DNA from: Leyella stercorea
GTDB lineage: Bacteria > Bacteroidota > Bacteroidia > Bacteroidales > Bacteroidaceae
Length of the DNA stretch: 64,000 bases
Reading direction: 5' to 3'
Assembly (NCBI RefSeq): GCF_021531655.1
Contig: NZ_JADYUF010000012.1
Location: forward strand, 1 to 64,000
Under the pieces are notes generated by a model. The model ran no database searches and had not been told where the DNA came from. It saw only the letters and a list, made by a program, of their open reading frames with translations. Shown here one piece after another: positions 39,819 through 49,104 of the stretch. The translations under genes and the position numbers were made by a program. Each line of letters starts with the position of its first letter. The first letter of the stretch is position 1.

Positions 39819-40526
39819 CTACTCCTTTCCTGCAATTGGTGTCATTTCGCCGGCAGCATCGAATCCCGGCTTCTTGGTCATTACAAAGTCGATCATTCCG
39901 TACTCTTTTGCCTCCTCGGCTGTCATCCAATAGTTGCGGTCGGAGTCGGCCCACACCTTGTCGAATGGTGTGTGCGAGTGGTCGGAGATGATGGTGTACA
40001 GCTCCTTCTTGTACTTCTGAATCTCGCGGGCCTCGATTTCGATGTCCGAAGCCTGTCCCTGCACACCGCCAAGGGGCTGGTGTATCATCACGCGGCTGTG
40101 CTTCAATGCCGAGCGCTTGCCCTCCTTGCCTGCCACGAGCAGTACGGCTGCCATCGAGGCTGCCATGCCTGTACACATTGTAGAGACATCGCTGGTGACA
40201 AATTGCATTGTGTCGTATATGGCGAGGCCTGCCGTAACGCTTCCGCCGGGCGAGTTGATGTATATCGAAATGTCCTTGCCCGGGTCAACCGAGTCGAGAT
40301 ACAGCAGCTGTGCCGACAGGGTGTTGGCTGTGTAGTCGTTGATTTCGGTGCCGAGGAATATGATGCGGTCCATCATAAGGCGCGAGAACACGTCCATCTG
40401 AGTGACGTTCAACTGGCGTTCCTCAAGTATGTACGGGTTGAGATACTGCGCCTGGGCTCTCACCACATCGTCGAGCACCATTCCGCTCATACCGCGGCTG
40501 GTAGCGAATTTTCTGAAGTCGTTCAT
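39819..40526 (-). CDS. clpP: ClpP protease subunit
   Basis: The 235-residue serine peptidase has Ser124 (GMAASMAAV) and His149 (MIHQPLGG) and an Asp later in the chain. A short N-terminal extension before the core is common in this phylum. It starts the clpP-clpX-recQ operon, with a TATCTTTG promoter at 40596-40603. The trigger factor gene (tig) often found upstream is absent here. Confidence 0.96.
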   Translation of the reverse strand: MNDFRKFATSRGMSGMVLDDVVRAQAQYLNPYILEERQLNVTQMDVFSRLMMDRIIFLGTEINDYTANTLSAQLLYLDSVDPGKDISIYINSPGGSVTAGLAIYDTMQFVTSDVSTMCTGMAASMAAVLLVAGKEGKRSALKHSRVMIHQPLGGVQGQASDIEIEAREIQKYKKELYTIISDHSHTPFDKVWADSDRNYWMTAEEAKEYGMIDFVMTKKPGFDAAGEMTPIAGKE

Positions 40527-40595
40527 ATAAGTGTTTACTTTTCTGTCTATATATATAAATAATGTAGAGACCGTTACTTATCGCCCTACATTATA

Positions 40596-40603
40596 CAAAG
40601 ATA
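40596..40603 (-). promoter_or_regulatory. Promoter -7 element of clpP
   Basis: TATCTTTG on the minus strand matches TAnnTTTG. It lies about 70 bases upstream of the start codon, and array F begins 80 bases further upstream. Confidence 0.65.
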
Positions 40604-40682
40604 CAAAAAATTTCTTGTAATCCGATTTATTATTGCATATATTTTTACGTCTCCATTTTTCAAATGGATTGGCTTGCTTTTC

Positions 40683-40787
40683 AAAAGGAGTCCTTTTGGG
40701 TTTCAAAAGGAGTCCTTTTGGGTTGCAAAAGGGGTCCTTTTTGAGTGCAAAAGGAGTCCTTTTCGGGTGCAAAAGGAGTCCTTTTGC
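40683..40787. repeat. 22-bp palindromic array F (5 units)
   Basis: Units begin at 40683, 40705, 40727, 40749 and 40771. Four cores are AAAAGGAGTCCTTTT and one AAAAGGGGTCCTTTT. Spacers all follow GGGTTTC / GGGTTGC / TGAGTGC / CGGGTGC. A degenerate sixth unit may precede the first. It lies between the MerR gene stop and the clpP promoter. Confidence 0.93.
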
Positions 40788-40835
40788 GAAACGGCCTAAT
40801 TTCTATGGCTCTGCAGGGGTGCAAAGTGCGCTTTT

Positions 40836-41183
40836 CTACACGAGTGAGTCGAGCCTGCGCTTGAGTTCTTTCAGCTCGTCGCGCACGGATATCAGCGTGG
40901 CAAGAATGTCCGAACTCTTGTCCACACCGGCGCGGTTCTTGTTGAGCATCTTGCGTGCCGCCGCCAGCTTGAAGCCGCGCACTTTCACCAGATTGTGTAT
41001 GGTGCGTATCTGCTCAATGTCCTTCTCGGTGTATTGGCGCACGCTCTGGCCCACCGTCTTGGGCTTGAGGTGGGGAAACTCCGACTCCCAGTAGCGCAAC
41101 GTCGACTCTCGCACGTCAAACATAGCCGCCACCTCCTTGATGGAGTAGTATAATTTCACATTCTTGTTGGTATTCAGTGCCAT
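40836..41183 (-). CDS. MerR-family transcriptional regulator
   Basis: This 115-residue protein has an N-terminal MerR winged helix-turn-helix (YYSIKEVAAMFDVRESTLRYWESEF) and a C-terminal coiled-coil dimer helix. No cysteine or other metal-binding ligand is visible in the short effector region. It is divergent from alaS with a shared promoter region and probably binds there, but its ligand is unknown. Similar short MerR proteins lie beside alaS in other Bacteroidales. Confidence 0.9.
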   Translation of the reverse strand: MALNTNKNVKLYYSIKEVAAMFDVRESTLRYWESEFPHLKPKTVGQSVRQYTEKDIEQIRTIHNLVKVRGFKLAAARKMLNKNRAGVDKSSDILATLISVRDELKELKRRLDSLV

Positions 41184-41198
41184 ATTAGTCTTAATTTA

Positions 41199-41234
41199 TT
41201 TGCAAAAATAACCAAAACAGAGTACCTTTGCAAA
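41199..41234. promoter_or_regulatory. Symmetrical divergent promoter of merR-like gene and alaS
   Basis: For alaS: TTTG (41199-41202), a 20-base spacer, TACCTTTG (41223-41230). For the MerR gene on the minus strand: TTTG (41231-41234), a 20-base spacer, TATTTTTG (41203-41210). Each -33 abuts the other promoter's -7, making TTTGCAAA at both ends of the 36-base segment. Polymerase could occupy only one direction at a time. Confidence 0.75.
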
Positions 41235-41278
41235 CGTTTTAGGAAGAATTTAATACAAAGTACATAATATTATATAAT

Positions 41279-43900
41279 ATGATGACAGCTAACGAAATCC
41301 GCGACTCGTTCAAAAAGTTCTTCGAGTCGAAAGGACACACCATCGTACCAAGTGCACCGATGGTAATCAAGGATGACCCAACGTTGATGTTCACCAATGC
41401 TGGTATGAACCAGTGGAAAGACATCATTCTCGGTACTCGCGAACCGGAGCCGCGACGCCGTGCCGACACCCAGAAGTGCCTCCGTGTGAGCGGCAAGCAC
41501 AACGACCTCGAAGAGGTAGGACACGACACTTATCACCACACAATGTTCGAGATGCTCGGCAACTGGTCGTTCGGCGACTACTTCAAGGAGGGCGCCATCG
41601 ACTACGCATGGGAGTATCTGGTAGACGTATTGAAGCTTGACCCCGCCGATCTTTACGTTACCGTATTCGAAGGAAGCGAAGAAGAAGGACTGAAACGCGA
41701 CGACGAGGCTGCATCATATTGGGCTAAGCACGTGCCTGCCGACCATATCATCAACGGCAACAAGCACGACAACTTCTGGGAAATGGGCGATACGGGTCCT
41801 TGCGGACCATGTTCGGAGATTCACCTCGACTCGCGCACTCCTGAAGAGAAGGCCAAGACTCCAGGTCGCGAACTCGTAAACAAGGACGACCCGCAGGTTA
41901 TCGAGATATGGAACATCGTGTTCATGCAGTACGAACGCAAGGCCAACGGCTCGCTCGTACCGCTGCCTATGCACGTTATTGATACCGGTATGGGATTCGA
42001 GCGTCTTGTACGCGCCATGCAGGGCAAGCACTCCAACTACGACACCGACATCTTCCAGCCTATCATCAAGCAGGAAGAGGCCATCACCGGCATGAAGTAC
42101 GGCGTCAATGAGGACACTGACGTGGCTATGCGTGTATGTGCCGACCACCTGCGTGCGGTAGCTTTCTCTATCGCCGACGGACAGTTGCCGTCTAACGCCA
42201 AGGCCGGATACGTCATCCGCCGCATCCTGCGCCGCGCCGTACGCTACGCCTATACCTTCCTCGGACAGAAGGAAGCGTTCATCTACAAGCTTATCCCCGT
42301 GCTCACAAACGAGATGGGCGAGGCTTTCCCCGAACTCAAGGCTCAGCACGACCTCATCATCCACGTCATCAAGGAGGAGGAGGACTCGTTCCTCCGCACA
42401 CTTGAGAAGGGCATCAACCTCCTCTCTTCGGCTATGGAAGAGCTGAAGAAGCAGGGCAAGACACAGCTCGACGGCGTGCAGGCTTTCCGCCTGTTCGACA
42501 CCTACGGATTCCCCCTCGACCTCACCGAACTCATCTGCCGTGAGAACGGATTTACTGTAGCTGAGGACGAATTCAACGCCGAGATGCAGAAGCAGAAGGA
42601 ACGCGCACGCAACGCAGCAGCCGTTGAGAACAGCGACTGGGTGAACCTGCGCGAGGGCGAACAGCAGTTCGTGGGCTACGACTTCACCGAGTACGAGTGC
42701 CACATCCTGCGCTATCGCAAGGTGACACAGAAGAAGAACACCTACTACGAACTCGTATTGGACTACACACCGTTCTACGGCGAGATGGGTGGTCAGGTCG
42801 GTGACACCGGCGTTCTGGTAAGCGAGAACGAGACAGTGAACATTACTGACACCAAGCGCGAGAACGGCCAGTCGATACATATCGTAAAGGAACTGCCCAA
42901 AAACGCTGAAGCTGACTTCATGGCATGCGTCGACGTTGACGCCCGCGAGGCTTCGGCAGCCAACCATACAGCCACACACTTGCTCGACTATGCTCTGAAG
43001 CAGGTGCTCGGCGACCACGTTGAGCAGAAGGGCTCGTTCGTTTCGCCCACCACTCTGCGCTTCGACTTCTCTCACTTCTCTAAGGTTTCAGACGAGGAGC
43101 TGCGCAAGGTAGAGCGTCTGGTCAACGACCTTATACGTCAGGACTTGCCGCTCGACGAGCATCGCGACACTCCGTTTGAGGAGGCAAAGAAGCTCGGTGC
43201 CATCGCACTCTTCGGCGAGAAGTATGGCGACAAGGTACGCGTGGTGCGTTTCGGACCCAGCTGCGAGTTCTGCGGTGGTATCCACGCACAGTCGACTGGC
43301 CGCATCGGATTCTTCAAGATTATCTCTGAGAGCAGCGTTGCAGCCGGCATCCGCCGTATCGAGGCAAAGACCGGAAAGGAATGCGAGGAGTTGATGTACA
43401 ATGTTGAGGACTCTCTGAAGGCTATCCGCACTCTCTTCAACAACGCCAAGGACCTTCAGGCTGTCATAGGCAAGTACATCGAGGAGCACGACGCTATGAA
43501 GAAGAGCATCGAACAGTTCCAGGCTCAGGCTGTAGAGCGCACCAAGAGCGAACTCATCGCTAAGGCTCGCGAGGTGAACGGCGTTAAGGTTATCACCGCC
43601 GTACTGCCCATGGAGCCGGCAGCCGCTAAGGACTTGATGTTCAAGCTGCGCCAGGCTGTAGCCGAAAACCTGCTCGCTGTCGTCGGCACAGTATCTCACG
43701 ACAAGCCGATGCTGAACGTTGCAATGAGCGACAATCTCGTTAAGGACCACTCACTCAACGCCGGACAGATGGTACGCGAGGCTGCCAAGCTCATCAAGGG
43801 AGGCGGTGGCGGTCAGCCACATTTCGCCCAGGCAGGCGGAAAGGACAAGGACGGACTGTCAGCAGCAGTCGACAAGGTAGTCGAGATGGCTCAGCTGTAA
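41279..43900 (+). CDS. alaS: Alanyl-tRNA synthetase
   Basis: This 873-residue class II synthetase charges tRNA-Ala. The catalytic core, editing domain (HTATHLL and the [13 protein letters not shown] zinc/editing motif) and C-terminal C-Ala domain are intact. Translation may start at either of the first two Met codons. It has its own promoter at 41199-41230 and a bidirectional terminator at 43928-43977. Confidence 0.97.
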   Translation: MMTANEIRDSFKKFFESKGHTIVPSAPMVIKDDPTLMFTNAGMNQWKDIILGTREPEPRRRADTQKCLRVSGKHNDLEEVGHDTYHHTMFEMLGNWSFGDYFKEGAIDYAWEYLVDVLKLDPADLYVTVFEGSEEEGLKRDDEAASYWAKHVPADHIINGNKHDNFWEMGDTGPCGPCSEIHLDSRTPEEKAKTPGRELVNKDDPQVIEIWNIVFMQYERKANGSLVPLPMHVIDTGMGFERLVRAMQGKHSNYDTDIFQPIIKQEEAITGMKYGVNEDTDVAMRVCADHLRAVAFSIADGQLPSNAKAGYVIRRILRRAVRYAYTFLGQKEAFIYKLIPVLTNEMGEAFPELKAQHDLIIHVIKEEEDSFLRTLEKGINLLSSAMEELKKQGKTQLDGVQAFRLFDTYGFPLDLTELICRENGFTVAEDEFNAEMQKQKERARNAAAVENSDWVNLREGEQQFVGYDFTEYECHILRYRKVTQKKNTYYELVLDYTPFYGEMGGQVGDTGVLVSENETVNITDTKRENGQSIHIVKELPKNAEADFMACVDVDAREASAANHTATHLLDYALKQVLGDHVEQKGSFVSPTTLRFDFSHFSKVSDEELRKVERLVNDLIRQDLPLDEHRDTPFEEAKKLGAIALFGEKYGDKVRVVRFGPSCEFCGGIHAQSTGRIGFFKIISESSVAAGIRRIEAKTGKECEELMYNVEDSLKAIRTLFNNAKDLQAVIGKYIEEHDAMKKSIEQFQAQAVERTKSELIAKAREVNGVKVITAVLPMEPAAAKDLMFKLRQAVAENLLAVVGTVSHDKPMLNVAMSDNLVKDHSLNAGQMVREAAKLIKGGGGGQPHFAQAGGKDKDGLSAAVDKVVEMAQL

Positions 43901-43927
43901 GTTCAATAGAACAATAAATACACACAT

Positions 43928-43977
43928 AAAAAAACTCGTTGCTCATCCGCTTAAGGATGTTCAACGAGTTTTTTTCG
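43928..43977. terminator. Bidirectional terminator after alaS
   Basis: AAACTCGTTG / CAACGAGTTT pair around an inner imperfect stem, flanked by an A-run and a T-run. It serves alaS and the convergent outer-membrane gene. Confidence 0.9.
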
Positions 43978-43983
43978 TTTTAT

Positions 43984-45003
43984 TTAGAATGTATAGCCAA
44001 CTGCTATACGCATACAACCCTTGTTCTGCTCATAGTCGAGTCGCTTGGTAGCATAACCCAAAGAGACATCAATGCTGTGGTCGCCCTTGGTTGCTATCGA
44101 CACACCTACAGCCGGCTGAACGCTGAAAATGGCATCATACAAAGCATCGACACCTGCGTCTACCTGCGCAAAAGGATAAACCCTATCGGCAATGGCAATC
44201 TGCTTTGCCTTGTACTTTACACGTGCCATAGCATTTACATAAATGCCCGACTCATCAAAATTTTCTTGAATGCCACTGTGATTGTCAAAAGTATTCTTCT
44301 CGGTGTATCTGCCTACGCCCACACTCAAACCTGCATAAAGGTTCTCAACGGGCAGCGGAGCCAATGCCGAGAATCGTGCACCTATCATATTTGTAAACTT
44401 CACCTTATTTGTTTCATTCGACTCTTCTGCTGTGACGGTCATCGGTGTATACGTTTCCAGTTCAATGCTGTAGTCCAATGACTTCAAGAACTGTGAGAAA
44501 CCGCTTCCGTTTGAATTGAAGCTAAGGCCAGCCTTGAATCCAAGCATGTCCATGCCACCGCCGTCCATGATAGTGCGGGTGTAGCCAAAGCCTACGTTGA
44601 AGTCAACATTCTTGCTCACAGGCACCTTCACACCGATCGAAGGATTGATACGTCCCCAGCCTGTTCCTTCGCCACTTGTGAAGAAGTCGTAGCCTCCCTG
44701 CAGCGAAACATAGGGGGTGATACCCTTCATCGGGAAATCGACCTGGGCACGAACGAATGCCGGAATGCTTACCGAATTGAACTTGTCATCGACATATGCA
44801 CCTGTACCCACGCCCAAATAGAACTGGTTGGAGAAGTGTTTGCCGAATTCAGGCTGTAAAGAGAAGAAGCCACCTCCACCTCTTTGCAGACCGAAATCAT
44901 AACCCAAATTGATACCGAACTCTGTTGTTCCCTTCACATCCTTTTGTGCTGACATACCTAAAGCCCAAACTGATGCGATGACAAATAAAAAGATTTTTTT
45001 CAT
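43984..45003 (-). CDS. Outer-membrane beta-barrel protein, function unknown
   Basis: This 339-residue protein has a signal peptide (ending near MSAQ) and a chain of alternating amphipathic strands ending in a terminal Phe (RIAVGYTF), the signature of an outer-membrane barrel of the OmpW/opacity type. I do not recognise a more specific family. It has its own terminator and an unusually long gap upstream, with three 22-23-bp ATATATAATAAGGTATAGCC repeats and a promoter-like element 390 bases upstream. Confidence 0.75.
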   Translation of the reverse strand: MKKIFLFVIASVWALGMSAQKDVKGTTEFGINLGYDFGLQRGGGGFFSLQPEFGKHFSNQFYLGVGTGAYVDDKFNSVSIPAFVRAQVDFPMKGITPYVSLQGGYDFFTSGEGTGWGRINPSIGVKVPVSKNVDFNVGFGYTRTIMDGGGMDMLGFKAGLSFNSNGSGFSQFLKSLDYSIELETYTPMTVTAEESNETNKVKFTNMIGARFSALAPLPVENLYAGLSVGVGRYTEKNTFDNHSGIQENFDESGIYVNAMARVKYKAKQIAIADRVYPFAQVDAGVDALYDAIFSVQPAVGVSIATKGDHSIDVSLGYATKRLDYEQNKGCMRIAVGYTF

Positions 45004-45500
45004 TGTAAAGTTTGCTTAATTTAATAAAAGCAGCGTCACAACATTCCGTACATATATATACCACACGTTGCAAACACACGGTATTATTATAATAAGGTAT
45101 AGCCATATATATAAATAAGGTATAGCCATATATATAATAAGGTATAGGGCATAATGTCCCTACAATACATTAAGTACAGAACGATAACGCTTTATCTAAG
45201 TTTTCGTATTTGCGACTTTCTTCAGAAGTCATTTGTATAACTCTCAGTTGTGATGTGTCTATCGTACACGTATTCACTTTTTGTGTTGTAATCTGTTTAG
45301 TTCTGTCTGTTTCTTATTACCTAATTTAATGTTTGACAAACCGTTAGCTCTCTCTTTCAATAAGCGAAACGTTCTTCACTCATTGTATATTACGATGCAA
45401 ATTTAGTAAAAAAGGATGAATAAAAAGGAAAAAACAGGAAAATATACGATTAAAATATTGTGATACTGGAGTAAAACGTAATGTATTGATTAACTGCCCA
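45004..45500. other. Long gene-free leader with tandem ATAAGGTATAGCC repeats
   Basis: Three direct repeats (AATAAGGTATAG beginning at 45091, 45114 and 45136, periods 23 and 22) lie in the region upstream of the outer-membrane gene. A TAAATTTG element on the minus strand (45398-45405) could be its promoter, which would give a leader of nearly 400 bases. No small open frame with family likeness is seen. Confidence 0.5.
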
Positions 45501-45748
45501 GGAGGGTAAAGTCAAAAGTCTAAGCAGCACGCCCCGAAGGGGCAGAAGCACATAGCCCAGGGCAACGCCCTGAGGTAAAAAGCCACCAAAAACAATGCGC
45601 CCTGTAAGGGCAAAAGCGTTAATTATCAATGCTTTTGCCCTTACGGGGCGTTTTGCTATATTCTATCCGTACACCCAAGGCGCTGCCTTGGGCTATGTGC
45701 TTATTGGGCTTTCAGCCCGTATAATTGAGTTTTGACTCACCATCCTCC
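45501..45748. repeat. Composite palindromic element, copy 1
   Basis: The outer ends GGAGG...GTCAAAA and TTTTGAC...CCTCC are inverted. The 190-bp core (45530-45719) holds five hairpins in order: GCCCCGAAGGGGC, CCCAGGGCAACGCCCTGAGG, a long central hairpin (45597-45650, arms of about 20 bp), CCCAAGGCGCTGCCTTGGG and GGGCTTTCAGCCC. Copy 2 at 53006 has the same hairpins in the opposite orientation. No open frame is present. Confidence 0.85.
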
Positions 45749-45840
45749 TACTATTTGCATTGCCTATTCAATCTCAAACTTAACTATTAACATCATCACT
45801 CGAAATGTCGGATGAAGCAACATAAATATACCCGGTTTCC

Positions 45841-45944
45841 AAAAGGAGTCCTTTTGGACTGCAAAAGGGTTCGTTTTGGACTGCAAAAGGAGTCCTTTTA
45901 CAATGCAAAAGGAGCCCTTTTGGAATGCAAAAGGACTCCTTTTT
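45841..45944. repeat. 22-bp palindromic array G (5 units)
   Basis: Units begin at 45841, 45863, 45885, 45907 and 45929. Cores include the perfect AAAAGGAGTCCTTTT and a variant AAAAGGGTTCGTTTT. Spacers are GGACTGC (twice), ACAATGC and GGAATGC. It lies 103 bases past the DUF4831 stop codon. Confidence 0.92.
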
Positions 45945-46046
45945 GCGATGACATGCAGCACAGCTGATGTATCATAAAAAAATATGCGTGATGTATCTAC
46001 AGCGTATCTACACCTCAACTGAGGCGTAGCCGCCCGACTCTTTATA

Positions 46047-47099
46047 CTATTCCAGCGGCTCGGTCTTCAACTCCACTACCCCACCCGTTGCAGGGTCGAG
46101 TATGATGTGCGATGTAAACTTCTTGCCGAACAAGGCTCCATTGAGCATCTCAACTGTGCCGAACTGTGCGGCATCGGTCTCGTAATAGCCCAACGGCTTG
46201 CCCTCTGCTGTAGCCAACGTGATGCGGATGTGTCCGGGACGTACCACTCCCAGGTTGAAGTCGTCCTTCATCTTGGCAACTTCGGCAGGTGTTTCGGGCA
46301 ACGGCTTCGACGACTCTGTGTCCTCAATGTTGGCATATACGGGGTCGCCCGAATAGTCGTCGGCAGCACATAGGCCGAAACTCTTTGAGAAGCGGAACAC
46401 TACGGGACGCAGATTTTCCTTTGTCGGAATGAAGCTGATGACGGTTGCCGTGGTGTCAACGGTCGTTGTGCCCTGGAACAATTGCATGAGTGCCGCCTCC
46501 TGAGTGGCAAGCTGGCTATACATAAGGCGCAACTGCTCGCCGTCCTTCGGCATAAAGTCGGCCTCACCACGCGACAGCTGCGAGCGCGAATCGCGTATAT
46601 CGTATATCTCCTGTGCCACGAGCTGCGCCATCTTGGGCAAGTTGCCAGCCGAGAGAATGTCCTGGCTCATATAGTCGCGGGGGTTGAGCGGAGCCTTGCG
46701 GGGCGACGGCACGAAGGCTGCAGAAGCCTTGGCACGCTGCGCCTTGGTGTTGATGGCAAGCAGCGAACCGTCGGGTGCGCAGTCGACTGAGAGTATACTG
46801 TGCTTCTTGTCGATAGCTACTGTGTACCGGCGGTCGGCATCGGCACGTCCCTCCGAGCTGAACGACACGCCGACGATGCGATAAGCAGTCTGCTGGGTGC
46901 TTACACCTGCCTTGCCGAAGTACAGCTGCGAGAATCCGGCAAGCTGTCCCGGCTGGGTCACGGTTTTCTCTACAAGCACCTGCATACGCACCGCTGTCTT
47001 GGGCAGCGAATACGACAAACCGTCAACGGGCTTGTCGCCACCAGCCATTGCCGACGTTGCGGCTAAGGCTGAGAGTAATATAGTTGATAGTATCTTCAT
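46047..47099 (-). CDS. DUF4831 family secreted protein
   Basis: This 350-residue protein has a signal peptide (ending near SAMAGG) and matches the Bacteroidales-restricted DUF4831 family in length and character; the function is not known. The C-terminal half is beta-rich (GHIRITLATAEGKPLGYYETDAAQ). It lies 48 bases downstream of the NAD(P)HX repair gene on the same strand and may share its transcript. Confidence 0.8.
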   Translation of the reverse strand: MKILSTILLSALAATSAMAGGDKPVDGLSYSLPKTAVRMQVLVEKTVTQPGQLAGFSQLYFGKAGVSTQQTAYRIVGVSFSSEGRADADRRYTVAIDKKHSILSVDCAPDGSLLAINTKAQRAKASAAFVPSPRKAPLNPRDYMSQDILSAGNLPKMAQLVAQEIYDIRDSRSQLSRGEADFMPKDGEQLRLMYSQLATQEAALMQLFQGTTTVDTTATVISFIPTKENLRPVVFRFSKSFGLCAADDYSGDPVYANIEDTESSKPLPETPAEVAKMKDDFNLGVVRPGHIRITLATAEGKPLGYYETDAAQFGTVEMLNGALFGKKFTSHIILDPATGGVVELKTEPLE

Positions 47100-47147
47100 A
47101 TTTACTTATATCTTGTTAACTCGTATCTTGTCAACTTATGTCTTCTC

Positions 47148-48659
47148 TTAATACATAGCCTTGAATGCTTCGGGCAGCGCGGCGATAATGTCGCTTGCCA
47201 CGAGCGACTCCTTGCCCACTCGCTGCGCGGCTATGTCGCCTGCCAATCCGTGCAGATACATGCCCACAATGCAGGCGTTCTTGCGCGAATATCCACGTGC
47301 CAGAAGTCCCGTGATGATTCCGGTGAGCACGTCGCCGCTGCCTGCTGTAGCCATACCCGAATTGCCCGTAGTGTTGAACATAACATTGCCGTCGGGCATG
47401 CAAAGCGCCGTGTGATGGCCCTTCAGCAATATATAGGCGCGAAGATTCTCTGCCATGTCGCGCGCTACAGCCAGACGCTCGCCGTCGCTGTGGCTTGCCG
47501 TGCCCGCCAGACGGTCGAGCTCGCGCGGATGCGGGGTCATAATCATGTTGTCGGGCAGCTGGCTTATCCACATACCGTGCGACCCGAGCATGTTCAAGGC
47601 ATCGGCATCGAGCACCACCGGACATTGTGTCTGCTGCAACTGCGACATCAATGCGAGCGCCGAACCTTCGTCGCGACCCAGTCCCGGACCTATGCCTACG
47701 GCGTTGAACTCTTCGGTTGATATCGCCTCCGAATAATAGTTCTCGCTGTCGGGATGAACTATTGCCTCGGGTACTGACATTTGCATTATCGCGTAGTTGC
47801 AACGTGGAGTGAGCGTAGTCACCTTGCCCACACCGCTGCGCAAGCATGCCCGTGTGGCGAGTACGGCGGCTCCAGCCATGCCTTCGCTTCCGGCTATGAG
47901 CAGCGCGTTGCCCATCATGCCCTTATGGGCGAAATCGTCGCGGCGCAACATCATCTGTCGCACGAGGTCGGCCTCAACGGTTGAGTAGGCGGAAGGAATG
48001 CTCTTGATGTAATCTTTCGACAGACGTATGTCGAGCACACGCACCACTCCGAGGTATTGCTGGCAATCGGCAAACAGCATTGCCAGCTTCTTCATCTGCA
48101 GAGTGAGCGTAACGTCGGCGCGTACTATGGCCATTGACGGCACACCGGCATTGTCTTCGGTCATCAGTCCTGACGGAATGTCGATGCTGACAACGCGTGC
48201 CGGCGACTGGTTGATGTACTTCACAAGCGAGACGAAGCCGCCCTCCAATGGCTTGTTGAGTCCCGAACCGAACAATCCGTCTACTATCAGCGTCTGTTCG
48301 GTGAGTTTTGGCGGGTCAAAATTGGTAGACACCTCTGTGAAACGGTGTATCAAGCCCTCGCTAACGAGTCGGTCACGGTTCTTGGCACATTCATCCGAGA
48401 GATGACCGTGTACGTTGAACAGATAAGCATCAACGCTATAGCCCTTCTCAGCAAGCATGCGCGACACCGCCAATGCGTCGCCGCCATTGTTGCCAGGACC
48501 TGCAAACACCACAACCGGTGTGCCTTGAGGCCACTGCTGTTGAATGGCTGCGGTGATGGCACGCGCTGCACGCTCCATCAAATCTATCGATGCTATCGGC
48601 TCATGTTCGATTGTATACTTGTCGAGCTCGCGTATCTGCGCTCCTGTTAGTATCTTCAT
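47148..48659 (-). CDS. nnr: Bifunctional NAD(P)H-hydrate repair enzyme (epimerase/dehydratase)
   Basis: This 503-residue protein fuses NAXE epimerase (N-terminal, VVVFAGPGNNGGDALAVSRML) and ADP-dependent NAXD dehydratase (C-terminal, GSGDVLTGIITGLLARG and MTPHPRELDRL). Together they repair damaged NAD(P)H hydrates in the cytoplasm. The start is at MKILTGAQIRELDKYT; the longer frame upstream has no family likeness. A TATTTTTG promoter element lies at 48745-48752. Confidence 0.95.
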   Translation of the reverse strand: MKILTGAQIRELDKYTIEHEPIASIDLMERAARAITAAIQQQWPQGTPVVVFAGPGNNGGDALAVSRMLAEKGYSVDAYLFNVHGHLSDECAKNRDRLVSEGLIHRFTEVSTNFDPPKLTEQTLIVDGLFGSGLNKPLEGGFVSLVKYINQSPARVVSIDIPSGLMTEDNAGVPSMAIVRADVTLTLQMKKLAMLFADCQQYLGVVRVLDIRLSKDYIKSIPSAYSTVEADLVRQMMLRRDDFAHKGMMGNALLIAGSEGMAGAAVLATRACLRSGVGKVTTLTPRCNYAIMQMSVPEAIVHPDSENYYSEAISTEEFNAVGIGPGLGRDEGSALALMSQLQQTQCPVVLDADALNMLGSHGMWISQLPDNMIMTPHPRELDRLAGTASHSDGERLAVARDMAENLRAYILLKGHHTALCMPDGNVMFNTTGNSGMATAGSGDVLTGIITGLLARGYSRKNACIVGMYLHGLAGDIAAQRVGKESLVASDIIAALPEAFKAMY

Positions 48660-48744
48660 AATTCTATAAGGTATTTTTATGGATTTTGCACTTCTGTCGT
48701 CTTCCACGCCATACGAGTGTGGTCGAAATGACTGTGCGACTGTG

Positions 48745-48752
48745 CAAAAATA
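48745..48752 (-). promoter_or_regulatory. Promoter -7 element of nnr
   Basis: The minus strand reads TATTTTTG, matching TAnnTTTG, 86 bases upstream of the nnr start codon and downstream of the small-RNA terminator at 48829. Confidence 0.45.
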
Positions 48753-48828
48753 CAAAAATAAAAGGAAATAGTAGCCCTAACTACCGTAAAAAGGGCTTAA
48801 AATGATATATTATGAAACGTATGGGCAC

Positions 48829-48890
48829 AAAAAAAGGGGCTCCGCTGAGTCCCAACCTTTGTTAACCTTAAATCTAATACCATGAAAAAC
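48829..48890 (-). ncRNA. Candidate small RNA (about 60 bases)
   Basis: A near-consensus promoter (48895-48925) points into this 60-base stretch, which ends with a GGGACTC-AGC-GGAGCCCC-like hairpin (48836-48853) and a run of seven T. No open frame other than a ten-codon one exists on the opposite strand. The unit lies between nnr and the divergent histidine kinase gene. The 5' part contains CATGGTATTAGATTTAAGG and GTTAACAAAGG. I recall similar sequences upstream of many Bacteroidales genes, but cannot verify that here. Confidence 0.65.
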
Positions 48891-48894
48891 ATTG

Positions 48895-48925
48895 CAAAGA
48901 TACGCTCATTTTAAGATACGGCAAA
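48895..48925 (-). promoter_or_regulatory. Promoter of the candidate small RNA
   Basis: On the minus strand TTTG (48922-48925), a 19-base spacer and TATCTTTG (48895-48902) match the consensus at both boxes with the preferred spacing. It is one of the best promoters in the window. Confidence 0.78.
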
Positions 48926-49007
48926 ATTTTGATTACAATTTTTTGTTAACGAGCACAATTTCAAAGTATTTTATTGATTTGTATCAACAGGTTTGCAATA
49001 TTTGTTG

Positions 49008-49015
49008 TATATTTG
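49008..49015 (+). promoter_or_regulatory. Promoter -7 element of the histidine kinase gene
   Basis: TATATTTG on the plus strand matches TAnnTTTG, about 90 bases upstream of the chosen start. TTTG sequences are nearby but not at consensus spacing. Confidence 0.45.
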
Positions 49016-49104
49016 CAGCAGATAAACTGCATCCTGGCTATTGAAGCCTTTTTCATTACGCTTTGCTGCAATATCAATGTACTAAAAAAGAGGAAACGTG
49101 TACA

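Noticed and set aside
38607..40562. 651-codon open frame on the plus strand opposite clpX and clpP
   Set aside because: It is antisense to two highly conserved genes with all motifs intact and has no family likeness; open length follows from codon bias.
41714..43075. Long minus-strand frame opposite alaS
   Set aside because: Shadow of alaS; no motif, promoter or conserved family.
49063..49104. Upstream TTG start for the histidine kinase
   Set aside because: The ATG at 49105 fits the membrane segment position and has an AGAGGAAA-like sequence upstream; the extension has no family likeness.
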